DNA from: Pachysolen tannophilus NRRL Y-2460
Taxonomy: Eukaryota > Ascomycota > Pichiomycetes > Alaninales > Pachysolenaceae
Assembly (NCBI GenBank): GCA_001661245.1
Contig: KV454012.1
Coordinates: forward strand, 888,848-952,847
DNA: 64,000 bases
Reading direction: 5' to 3'
Below are positions 38,001 through 46,512 of this stretch, piece after piece (within the stretch, counting starts at the first letter, position 1; every line of letters starts with the position of its first letter). Position numbers and translations under genes: made by a program. The notes under the pieces were generated by a model. The model made no database searches. It was not told the DNA's origin and was given only the letters and a program-made list of their open reading frames with translations.

Positions 38001-38535
38001 AACCATATTTAGCTACAAATTCGGAAGCTTCTTCAACGGTTTCAATTGGTCCTGGAGTACCTGGGACAACTGGAACATTATTTGCAATTGCCAAAGTTCT
38101 TGCACTGACTTTATCACCAACAGCGTCAATTACGTTATGAGGAGGACCAACCCATTTTATACCACTTGCTTCAACTTTTCTGGCAAATTCAGAATTTTCT
38201 GATAAAAACCCATAACCTGGATGAATCATATCAACATTATGTTTTTTGGCAATAGCAATAATCTCATCAATTGCAAGATAAGCTTGAACAGGAGAATATT
38301 GACCTCTTTTACCAATTGCATATGCTTCATCTGCTTTCAATCTATGCATTGACAATCTATCTTCATATGAATAAATTGCAACCGATTGCATAGATAATTC
38401 ATGAGCAGTTCTAAAAATTCTTATTGGAATCTCACCTCTATTGGCAACCAAGATTTTTTTCATGGATCCCAATAACGATGAGTTTTTCCTCAAATCATTG
38501 AGTGTATTAACTTCTAAATCTTCAAGATCACTCAT
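35008..38535 (-). CDS. PYC2: Pyruvate carboxylase
   Basis: Biotin enzyme converting pyruvate, bicarbonate and ATP to oxaloacetate, an anaplerotic and gluconeogenic step. It is cytosolic in yeasts, and no presequence is seen. 1175 residues, full length for the family. Biotin carboxylase domain (about 25-480) with GFLSENSEFA and the Gly-rich loop IKAAFGGGGRGMRVVREG. Carboxyltransferase domain (about 560-865) with TLIMDTTWRDAHQSLLATR and the metal-binding HVHTHDSAGTG. Allosteric/tetramer domain, then the biotinyl domain (about 1100-1175) with biotin Lys in LSAMKMEMVIS. Near identical in most blocks to S. cerevisiae Pyc1/Pyc2. The symbol PYC2 follows Candida usage, and a 1-versus-2 choice cannot be made from sequence alone. 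It has one CTG codon, at 37402-37404 (NF-CTG-PDTGKIEV), a position that is Gln in S. cerevisiae. Confidence 0.97.
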   Translation of the reverse strand: MSDLEDLEVNTLNDLRKNSSLLGSMKKILVANRGEIPIRIFRTAHELSMQSVAIYSYEDRLSMHRLKADEAYAIGKRGQYSPVQAYLAIDEIIAIAKKHNVDMIHPGYGFLSENSEFARKVEASGIKWVGPPHNVIDAVGDKVSARTLAIANNVPVVPGTPGPIETVEEASEFVAKYGYPVIIKAAFGGGGRGMRVVREGEDIEDAFRRATSEARTAFGNGTCFIERFLDKPKHIEVQLLADGYGNVIHLFERDCSVQRRHQKVVEIAPAKTLPIEVRDAILADAVKLAKSANYRNAGTAEFLVDKQNRHYFIEINPRIQVEHTITEEITGVDIVAAQIQITAGASLEQLGLLQDKITTRGFAIQCRITTEDPSKNFLPDTGKIEVYRSAGGNGVRLDGGNGFAGAIISPHYDSMLVKCSCSGSTYEIARRKMIRSLVEFRIRGVKTNIPFLLSLLTHETFVNGDCWTTFIDDTPSLFDMMTTQNRAQKLLAYLGDLAVNGSSIKGQVGLPKLDKEASIPILHDPKTGAPIDIEKAPPKGWRDVLLEKGPVEFAKEVRKFKGTLIMDTTWRDAHQSLLATRVRTIDLLNIAPTTAHALSGAFALECWGGATFDVAMRFLHEDPWVRLRKMKKLVPNIPFQMLLRGANGVAYSSLPDNAIDHFVKQAKDNGVDIFRVFDALNDLEQLKVGIEAVKKAGGVVESTVCYSGDMLQPGKKYNLDYYLMIVDKIVEMGTHFLGIKDMAGTLKPAAATKLIGSIRAKYPDLPIHVHTHDSAGTGVASMAAAAKAGADVVDVATNSVSGLTSQPSISALLSSLEGEIDTNITASFVRELDAYWAEMRLLYSPFEADLKGPDPEVYQHEIPGGQLTNLLFQAQQVGLGEKWLETKKTYEEANSLLGDIVKVTPTSKVVGDLAQFMVSNKLSKEDVERLASELDFPDSVLDFFEGLMGIPYGGFPEPLRTNVLHGKRRKLNRRPGLELEPFDLKAIKKELSSRFDKITECDVASYNMYPKVYEAFRKTQDKYGDLSVLPTRFLLAPPKLNEEITVSIQQGKTLIVKCMAIGDLSAKGTREVYFELNGEMRKVTVEDRKAAVESVTRPKADAHNPNEVGAPMAGVVIEVRVKHGTEVKKGDPLCVLSAMKMEMVISAPVSGKVGEVVVKEGDSVDASDLICKILK

Positions 38536-39082
38536 GCTGATAAATAATATAATACAATATATTAATTTTCTTCAATCCTCAAATTGATTAAGATATAACT
38601 GGGCGCTTAATTTCTAACAAAAAGAAAAAAAAAAAAAAAAAAAGTTTGGTTTTATTTCTTTTTTTTTTTCTTTCTTTTAAATTACGTTTACTCAGATATA
38701 TCTTTTCTCAAACCGAAAAAATAATTAAGATAACTAATTATTAAAATAGCAATAATTATAATATCTAAGAATTGATTACTTTTATATATATATATATTTA
38801 TCCCTTTAAACAAAACATAAAAGTGATCATGGGAAAGGAAAGAAAATTTTAACATGTATGAATCATAGTTTCTGCATACGATGGTTGGAAGAAACAATAA
38901 AAATAATAAGAGAAAAAAAGTAGTGCACAAGGCAGTTTATCTCAAATAATAAGAAATCTCCCGAAACTCATTGCAAAAGAATCCCTATTCTATTGGTCGG
39001 GGGCTATATTGTAGAGGTATATAATAGCTATATGTTGAGTTTCCGGTTTTAAGTCCCATTACCAAAATCACTCGAGTAGTTT

Positions 39083-39117
39083 AGTACAGTACAATACAGT
39101 ACAGTACAGTACAGTAG
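39083..39117. repeat. AGTAC pentanucleotide tandem array, seven units
   Basis: Seven consecutive 5-bp units, AGTAC with two single-base variants (AATAC in unit 3, AGTAG in unit 7). Each junction contains the GTAC palindrome, so the array is largely self-complementary. About 550 bp upstream of the pyruvate carboxylase ATG. Confidence 0.9.
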
Positions 39118-39677
39118 TTGGTCATTTCGCAATTTCTGCATTCACTTACTCTACTCTTAATATTATTATTATACAGGTTAATTTTCTCTTACTTCTCATT
39201 AGATTTTTATTGGATGGGCGAAAAAAAAAAAAATTTTTAATATTGGTTCTCAATTACTAAGTACACTGTTGGTGTTAAGTTTTTAGTATTTTTTTTTCAA
39301 GTCTTTTACCAATTGAATTGATGGATTGCTATCTAGACTAGACTGATAAATAGATTATTATAAGAAAGCCATTACCCCAGGTTTTCTGGATTTCCCAGAT
39401 CGAATGGGTGTGTGTTTACTTTATTGTTAACTGGGATTATGCCCGGGGGACCCAATGAACTCAAATAGTTTATTTCTTTATTTTTTATAATAGATTTTTT
39501 AAGAGAAGAAAAAAAAAAAAATTTAAAGTACTGTCCTAGAAATTACGGGTTCCGTGTCACTGATTTCTGGGGTAATTTTTGGCAGAGTATAAGTAAGTAA
39601 GTTCAATTGCAGTACTCTATTGTATTCAAATAACCCAAGAAACAACAATAGATTGAACTAATTTAGTCCCTAAGAAA

Positions 39678-39687
39678 GTTACGTAAC
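39678..39687. promoter_or_regulatory. GTTACGTAAC palindrome (possible bZIP site)
   Basis: The same 10-bp palindrome as at 4360-4369. It lies about 1.1 kb upstream of the pyruvate carboxylase ATG and 20 bp from the 9-bp tandem array. Confidence 0.35.
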
Positions 39688-39707
39688 CAACTAAATTACG
39701 TATCGAT

Positions 39708-39743
39708 TATTAAGTTTATTAAGTTTATTACGTTTACTACGTT
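39708..39743. repeat. 9-bp tandem array, four units
   Basis: Units TATTAAGTT, TATTAAGTT, TATTACGTT and TACTACGTT run without gaps. Units change progressively from left to right, which points to duplication followed by drift. Confidence 0.85.
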
Positions 39744-40275
39744 GCCCTTTCCCGTTTTCCCACTCCTCTTAAAAAAAAAAATTCTTAGAGTGACCTTGAA
39801 GAATTTGAAACACCGGCATTCTTTAATAAGGGTTTCTTATCATAAGAGCCGCCGCGCTGAGTTGATTTAAACTTTTTTTTTTTTTTTTTTTTTCAAAATT
39901 TAAGCGCCCTATAACAAAGCCTGTATTTAATATATATATAGATATATAATAATCTTTAAGCCCATTGGAGCGGATTTAAATGATTTTCTTGTTGTTGAAA
40001 CCTGGGGAAACAAAGAAAGAACAAGTAAGTTATATGCGTGAATGTGCATTTATTTTAAAACCCCGGGCGAAATTTTGAATCGATAAATGAAAAATAAAAA
40101 CAAATACTTAAAACAGCAATTAAAATCGTATTATCAACTAACTAACTAAATAAATAGATTACGATTATCTGTTACGAGTGTACGTTTACTTATATTCATT
40201 CAGTCATACTACATATTATTATCTTTTCTTCGTTTTTTTTCTTTTTTTCTTTTTTCGCTATTGTTGCTGGATTTT

Positions 40276-42084
40276 TCAAAAAGTAGATTGACCCAATACA
40301 TGAGCAGCACTTTTAGCATCAACACTATTTACTTCTTCTTCATCTTCTAATCGCGCACTACCATCAGCTTCATTATTATTATTATTATTATTATTATTAG
40401 TTATATTATTAGCTGCGGTTAATTCATCAATAATATCTTCAACATTTTCAATATTTGAGATTTTATCGTCATCAATTACTCTTTTGGTTCTACCACTCCA
40501 ATCATCTCCTTTAAAAGATTGTGATTTTGTTCTCTTTGCAATTTTTCCATCTGGATAATTTTCTCGACCTAATCTTGCAAGTCCACCTTTTATTGAACTA
40601 ACATTTCTTAAATCATTACGTAAACTTTCTAATAATGATAATTTTTTCCTTTCATTTTCAATTGTCTTAATGGTTAATTTTTTAAAAACTTCTTTAACTT
40701 TTTTATCAAGAAATTCCAAATATTCTTTTTTTTCTAATAACATATTATACGTTGTTCTAACAAGTTGTTTATTTAATTTATTTTCAATTATTGTTGCAGC
40801 TTCTAATGCTCTTATTGCTTCATCAACTTTTAAAGGATCAATTATTGCTTTATTTTTTAATTTAGCAATTGTTGCATGTCTTTTCCTTGTTACTTCTTCT
40901 GCATTAATTAATTCTCTCATTAATAAATGACGATTTGTTAATGATTCTTTTATTATATAAGAATCATCAATCAATAAATTAAAAGTATCCAATAACATCG
41001 AATTAACCGTATGACTCTTAATTAAATCTAATTCATTAACTATACTTGAAGTTTTTGATAATTTTACCCACATTCGAGACATATCTTCACTTATCTCTAC
41101 AGATTGTAAATCTTGTAATTTAGAACTATATTCAGCTTTTAATTGACATAATTTTTTATCCAACCTATCAATATTTTCTAAATCTGTTTTAATTAATTGA
41201 GAATTAACATATACTGCTTTCATTAATGGTCGAAACTCAGCTAAATCTTGACATTCATCATATGGAGGTTGTAATTGTTTTAAAGTCTTTCTTCTTAACC
41301 CTGTAGCCATAACTATATTTGATGGTTTTGTCTTTGAAGGAGAATAATGGAAATCGTTATTTTCTAAAAATAATACAAATTCAGAATTATTAACCAAGAT
41401 TGGATTAGAAGTTATACGATCAAACCAACTTTGAATCGCACTACCTAACGTTATCTTAAATTCATCAGAACCAAAGTTATAAAGCGTTGGTACAATAGGC
41501 AAAGCAGGAACAAAAACTTCAAGATTATTTATCTTTAAAAATTTATTAAATAAATCCAACTCTTTATAACTTCTTCTAACATCTTTATAAATCAGCTTCC
41601 TAAACCCATTTAATCCTTTAACTGTTGCATTCAATTTGAAAATTGGATTTTTAAAAGCATTTGAAACATTACCATTTTTTTCAATCTCTGCAACTTTGAT
41701 TGTTAATGAAAACTTGGATTTATTATACCTTTCTGGAATATATTTTTTCAAATCAGCATCAGTAGGGAAACGATTCAATGGCGAGTCGTTATTTTCGTGA
41801 TGCTGTTGCTGCTGTTGCTGCTGCTGTTGCTGCTGCTTATTCAAAGGTTCTTCTTCTCCAAAAGGCTGCCTTGGCGGTTGTGTACTAATGATACTACTGC
41901 CCACCGTTCCATATGCACCTATAGTACCTATCGCTGGACCACTTGCCGCTACCACGTTATCATCAGAAACACCTCTATCCCCATATTGGTCCTGATTCTC
42001 TTGTGAAAGTATACCGGAAGCAGATTGTTCAGCAAATGGATTATTATCAAAATCATCTGGATCGTAAGGTATAGATGAAGTCAT
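40276..42084 (-). CDS. VPS17: Retromer-associated sorting nexin Vps17
   Basis: PX-BAR sorting nexin that pairs with Vps5 in endosome-to-Golgi recycling. The 602-residue protein starts with a low-complexity region including a polyGln run (about residues 83-94). The PX domain (about 118-250) begins KSKFSLTIKVAEIEKNG and includes YKDVRRSYKELDLFNKFLK and VPALPIVPTL. A helical BAR-type region (about 280-510) contains RRKTLKQLQPPYDECQDLAE and long Lys/Leu/Glu coiled-coil segments. The tail is acidic and Asn-rich. PX proteins Vps5, Mvp1 and Snx41 are alternatives. The order and the degenerate phosphoinositide-binding segment fit Vps17 best. Start ATG at 42082-42084. Confidence 0.85.
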   Translation of the reverse strand: MTSSIPYDPDDFDNNPFAEQSASGILSQENQDQYGDRGVSDDNVVAASGPAIGTIGAYGTVGSSIISTQPPRQPFGEEEPLNKQQQQQQQQQQQHHENNDSPLNRFPTDADLKKYIPERYNKSKFSLTIKVAEIEKNGNVSNAFKNPIFKLNATVKGLNGFRKLIYKDVRRSYKELDLFNKFLKINNLEVFVPALPIVPTLYNFGSDEFKITLGSAIQSWFDRITSNPILVNNSEFVLFLENNDFHYSPSKTKPSNIVMATGLRRKTLKQLQPPYDECQDLAEFRPLMKAVYVNSQLIKTDLENIDRLDKKLCQLKAEYSSKLQDLQSVEISEDMSRMWVKLSKTSSIVNELDLIKSHTVNSMLLDTFNLLIDDSYIIKESLTNRHLLMRELINAEEVTRKRHATIAKLKNKAIIDPLKVDEAIRALEAATIIENKLNKQLVRTTYNMLLEKKEYLEFLDKKVKEVFKKLTIKTIENERKKLSLLESLRNDLRNVSSIKGGLARLGRENYPDGKIAKRTKSQSFKGDDWSGRTKRVIDDDKISNIENVEDIIDELTAANNITNNNNNNNNNEADGSARLEDEEEVNSVDAKSAAHVLGQSTF

Positions 42085-42625
42085 AATTAAATTTTGTTTT
42101 CGTTTAATTATATATATTTAAATTTTTAAAAATTTATAAAAAAAAGAACAACAAATTTTTTTAATTTAATCAATCCAAAAAAATTCAAATTCAATGTTTG
42201 AAAAAAAAATTTATAAAATTTTTAATCAAACTTTTTTACTTCTTCCATCAATTAAAGAAGATAGATACAAAAAGTATAAGATAAAACTTTCCAAATCTAT
42301 TTAATCCATTTAAACCAATTAGTAAAAATTTCAACTGATACGTAGATTATAAAATAAAACTAAAAAAAAATCAAAAACGGAGAAGATGTTTTAAACAAAT
42401 CTCCTTAACGGAGGATCTTGGAAACCAAAATGGAGAAGTTTGGGTTTCCGGAAAAGAAATTTTATAATTTTTTTTTGTTTTTGTTTTTGTTTTTTTTTAC
42501 TTAAATTTATTTCTTCTAACAAAGGCTAAATAAACTAGGCTAAACTAGTTATTAGAAAACCAGTTACTGTGTTTATCTAATTAGAGCCATTTAGTTTTAG
42601 AGTTTGGGCCTGTTATTTGATCAAG
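42085..42625. promoter_or_regulatory. Divergent promoter VPS17 / HAD hydrolase gene
   Basis: A 541-bp AT-rich gap. CGGAG blocks occur at 42378-42382 and 42411-42415 and GGAGAAG at 42431-42437, similar to the CGGAGAAA cluster before LAS21. A GTTTTT run lies near 42476-42490. An in-frame TTG (42617) precedes the ATG at 42626. No other gene is seen. Confidence 0.5.
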
Positions 42626-43597
42626 ATGAGTGGGAAACGAATGGTTTTAAATCCAGAAAATAGCAATGAGGTAGCTATTAAAGGTGTGATATTTGATATG
42701 GATGGAACTTTGTGCTTACCTCAAGTAAGTAAATTATTTTTTAATTCTTATATATACTTATTTTTTGAAATTCAACTAACATTGTATTTTAATTTATATA
42801 TAGCCATGGATGTTTAGTATGTAAATATTTGCAAAATGATGATTGTTGAATATCTTGGAAAAAGCTTTCTAACACATTATACTTTTAATAAATATATAGA
42901 GATGATGAGACAAGCTCTCAAGATAGAAGGGTTACCAATTGATATTTTAGATTATATTGATTCATTGTCTGAAGATGAAAAGATCATTGCAAATAAAGCA
43001 TTACTGGATATTGAAGCAAAAGCAATGATTGAACAAGTTCCTCAACCTGGGCTTGAGGATTTGATGAAATTTTTACATGAAAATGATTTACCAAAGACAA
43101 TTTGTACAAGAAATTTAATTGAACCTGTGAATCACTTGGTATCTAAATTTTTACCTTCTGAGATTCAATTACAAGATCCAATTATAACAAGATCTTACTC
43201 TCCTCCAAAGCCATCGGCAAAACCATTATTACATATAATCGAATCTTGGGGTTTAAAACCAGAAAATGTAATAATGGTTGGTGATTCTAGTGATGATATG
43301 ATGGCTGGTTTAAATGCAGGTTGTAGTGTTATACTAATTGAACATGAAAACAATATTTATTTGAAAAAATCATTGAAAGAAATTGACGTTGCTGTAAATC
43401 GGTAAGTTTAAAAATTTTTTTTTGATTTTGTTGTTTCTGGTAGAAAGCAACTAAAAAAGAAAAAAAAAAAGAAATCTATATTAACTATTGATTATATATT
43501 TAGACTCGACGATATTATTGACTTGATTAAAAATGGATATGCATTAGCCGATAAATCCCAATACGACCCAGCTAAAATATTAAATCGGTATCATTAG
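42626..43597 (+). CDS. HAD-superfamily hydrolase, four exons with a 13-nt exon
   Basis: Haloacid-dehalogenase-type phosphatase resembling S. cerevisiae YOR131C; substrate unknown. Exons: 42626-42724, 42804-42816, 42900-43401, 43504-43597, giving 235 residues. Exon 1 ends after motif I (GVIFDMDGTLCLPQ). The 13-nt exon 2 encodes PWMF plus one base, and exon 3 resumes KMMRQALKIEG, restoring the PQPWMFK..R block I recall in fungal homologues. Motif II is TICTRN and motifs III/IV are KPSAKPLL and MVGDSSDDMMAG. The 5' splice sites are GTAAGT, GTATGT and GTAAGT. Introns 1 and 2 have branch sequences containing CTAAC (ACTAACA, TCTAACA) and all introns end in TAG. Three introns are unusual for a yeast gene. 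Any annotation that reads only the longest frame would lose motif I. Confidence 0.88.
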
Positions 43598-43690
43598 TTT
43601 CTCAAGATTGTAGATTATCTAGACTTCAGCTTATAGATGCTGATTATTTTTTTTTTTTTTTTATTCTTATAATCGATACAGACTCTATTA

Positions 43691-45726
43691 TTACCTCAAA
43701 ATAAAATCACCAGCCTTGGTTATATACTTAACACCTTTGTACGGTTTTACATTCTCACCTAAACCTTTGGCACTTAAAATTTGCAAAGAATTCACTTTCA
43801 TACCACTTGCTAAAGTACCTTTGTTTGAATAATTCAATTGAATATATTTTGGTGCAATAATATTAACTTTTTTTGACTTAGTATTTGTACTCCATGTATG
43901 TTCAGTTTCACCATTCTGTCTAGAGTTTCCTGATAAAGTTGAAGAGGAATCCGGAAATGAATCATTTTGGACATCCCCATTAGAGATAACTCCACGCAAT
44001 ATAGGAGAAACTCCAAATGAAAGATTTTTATCTAAAATCCATTTATAGTTATCATTAGAAACTTTCAATAAATCTCCATGTGTCAACTTTAATGATCTAA
44101 TGTTAAAATTTGTATCAGAATCTTGTTTTCCATCATTATCGGCTCCACAAAAAATATCAATTTTTAAATTATCTATAGCTTTGACTTGTTTGGACATTGA
44201 TATATTTAATCTAATTTCAAATTCATCTTGATTGTTTCCTAGCCCTGTCCTAAAATCAACACTAACCAAGCCCAAATATTTTAAAATTTCTCTAGTATTT
44301 CTACCATAAACTTCATTATTGAGAAGATCTATTTCATATTCCAGTAGAGTGGATTTACCATCTGGAGGAATAAATGACAATACCCCATTTTTATTTAACC
44401 ATTTATCGATTCTAATACAAGGATGGAAAGAAGGAACTCCCAAATCGTGTCTACCAACATCTAATACCAATTCCAAATCGGGTATTCCAGAAAGATGAGA
44501 AGTGAATTCAATCTTCCCGTTAATTCTAGCTACTATAGGTTTGGCTTCTGAATAAGAATAATCCACAGCAGTACTATAAAAAGCCGATGACCTGTTGTTT
44601 AATGTTTTTCGTGTAGTATTTTTATTTGAGCGTGATGGAGGTATAATAATATTTATAATTTCCACTAAATCGACAAACATTTCATTATTTGTATATTTAA
44701 CATTGGATTTCCTCCATGGAATCTTATTATTATTTTCAGACAAGGATGCATAAGATTGTCCTTGCTGATTGTAACCTCTTGACATGACTGAACTAACAGA
44801 AGTTGATGAGCTTGTAGTATTGGTGCCTTGAGATAATTTTTTTGTTGAAGTTAATAATTTATCCAATAATGATTTATTCGGCATTAATTCTCTTATCTGA
44901 TTTAAATCAGTAATATAAGGATATTCATAATCAACCATATTCTGTAATATTAAATTCAAAACTTCAAAGTTAGATTTGAGCTTATTAGCAGATAAAGGAT
45001 TGGAAATACAACTGCCCATAACAGTGATCAATTGCTTGAAAAAATCATGATAAATTAATGGGTTATATGCAACAAATGGTTTATCATCTTTCAATTCATC
45101 TTTTGTTAAATCACTTGCATTTTTAGATTCTTGCTCATCATGTGAACTATTATTAGCCTTGGTATTTTCTATAGAATCCTCATCGACTTTTTCAGTTTCA
45201 TTATCTCTGAATTGTTCGTAATCATTTCCATCAATTTCATCAATTTCATCGTCCTCTTCCTCCTCATCTACTTCTTCATCATCTTCCCCCTCAGTTTCAG
45301 TTTCATTCTCACTCTCAGTCTCAGTTTCTGTATCGCTTCCATCTTCGGAGCTAGTATAAATATAAATATTTTCCTTCTTTAAATAATTTTCACCAACAAT
45401 GTAAAAAGTCATATCGTGATAAGGATATGTTGTCAGTATAGTCTTTGAATCAATTTCCACAATTGGTTCCAAACCATCATCATTACCACTCTGTGATATC
45501 AATTTTTCTGAAACTCTTTGAAACCTTACCGAATCCAATTTCGAAATGATGTAATCGAAATTGGGTGTCGCAGGCGATAATAAATACTGGAAAATCAAAT
45601 TACTAAAATACAAAAAAAAAATTTATAAAAGGTTAATAACAATTAATTTTAATTTTTAAAATTATCAACAAACTAAAATACAAACCTTTTATCATCAGTA
45701 ATATATATTGCTTCAATAAAACCCAT
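43691..45726 (-). CDS. APM3: AP-3 adaptor mu subunit Apm3, spliced
   Basis: Cargo-binding medium chain of the AP-3 clathrin-like adaptor, which carries alkaline phosphatase and other cargo from Golgi to vacuole. Two exons: 45726-45686 and 45602-43691, giving 650 residues. Exon 1 encodes MGFIEAIYITDDK plus two bases, and exon 2 continues SNLIFQYLLSPATP, which rebuilds the usual mu N-terminus (yeast Apm3: YITDTKNKLIFQYLL). The 83-nt intron (45603-45685) starts with the rare GTTTGT, has a TATTAAC branch sequence and ends TAG. The longin-like N-terminus is split by a long acidic Asp/Glu/Thr insert (about 75-160). The mu-homology domain (about 330-650) contains ARINGKIEFTSHLSGIPDLE, and SVDFRTGLG. 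Longer than S. cerevisiae Apm3 (483) because of low-complexity inserts. Confidence 0.88.
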
Positions 45727-46512
45727 CTCATCAGTCCATCTATAATCTATAACAACTTTTCCTCTAAAATTGAATTCATAAACTAAATTACATAATATAT
45801 ATATCAACAAGTTTAATACTTCTTCTTCTTCACAATACAAAACGTCGTTGAGTTCAATTAAAAGCAAAAGTGCACGACCAACCAAGTTTTTGAACTATTC
45901 TTTTTGAAAAGATGAAGAAGATGAAGAAGAAGAAGAAGATATCTTTTAACAAAAGGTTAACCCAACAATGATCAACCAAAGTTAGACTAGTTCTACTAAT
46001 TGCTACAATAATTGATTTTGAAACTAAAAGACCATTCATTATTATGTTTTATTATATAGTTTTTATAAAATTAAGTTGAGCATCCCAAGAGTTGTTAAAT
46101 ATGAAAAAGAAATAGAAAAAAGAAGAAAAAAAAGTGTAAGAAAACATTAAATATAATTAACATTGTAAAAACCTTTTTAAATGATTGGATAATCTTTGTA
46201 AAGCTCAAATTATCACCTTTTAACAATAAATTCATGAATTGCTAGAAACTGCTGACACACACACACACACACTTTAATTTTTTTTTTTTTTGTAAGAAAA
46301 CAGTAACTAGTATTTATGAATTTTTTGTTAAAAAAAATGTTAAATTGAACTCTTGCAAAAAACCATCCAAACATCCAAGAAGACCAAACAATGATATAAA
46401 TCAGAATTAAGTGTATGTATTAAATTGTTGTTATTTTTTTGTTTTTCTTTTGAACCAAAAATATGAAAAAGCAAGCTGAAGAGTGAAAAAAAACAAACTA
46501 AAAGAAATAATT
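45727..46512. other. APM3 promoter and FET3 3' flank
   Basis: A 786-bp gap. Minus-strand open stretches at 45727-45885 (ending in frame with APM3 exon 1) and 45854-46039 read plausible-looking residues but have no family resemblance that I can see. An AC dinucleotide run (46255-46272) and long A tracts are present. I cannot exclude a short unannotated gene here. Confidence 0.5.

Larger units (their letters stand above)
38536..40275. other. Long promoter region of pyruvate carboxylase
   Basis: A 1.74-kb gap upstream of the carboxylase gene, with the VPS17 3' end at its far side. It holds an AGTAC tandem array (39083-39117), a 9-bp array (39708-39743), the palindrome GTTACGTAAC (39678-39687), a CCCGGG site within ATGCCCGGGGGACCC (39438-39452), AGCCGCCG (39847-39854, like the Ume6 URS1 core), and several long A/T tracts. 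The length and number of motif-like blocks suggest a heavily regulated promoter. No coding frame is supported. Confidence 0.6.

Noticed and set aside
39847-39854. URS1-like AGCCGCCG (Ume6 site)
   Set aside because: Only the 8-base core matches and the flanks differ from the consensus; not enough to call a regulatory site.
45727-46039. Possible small gene upstream of APM3 on the minus strand
   Set aside because: Two open stretches read reasonable residues, but no family is recognisable, splice sites joining them are not evident, and a Phe run from a CTT/TTC tract dominates one of them.
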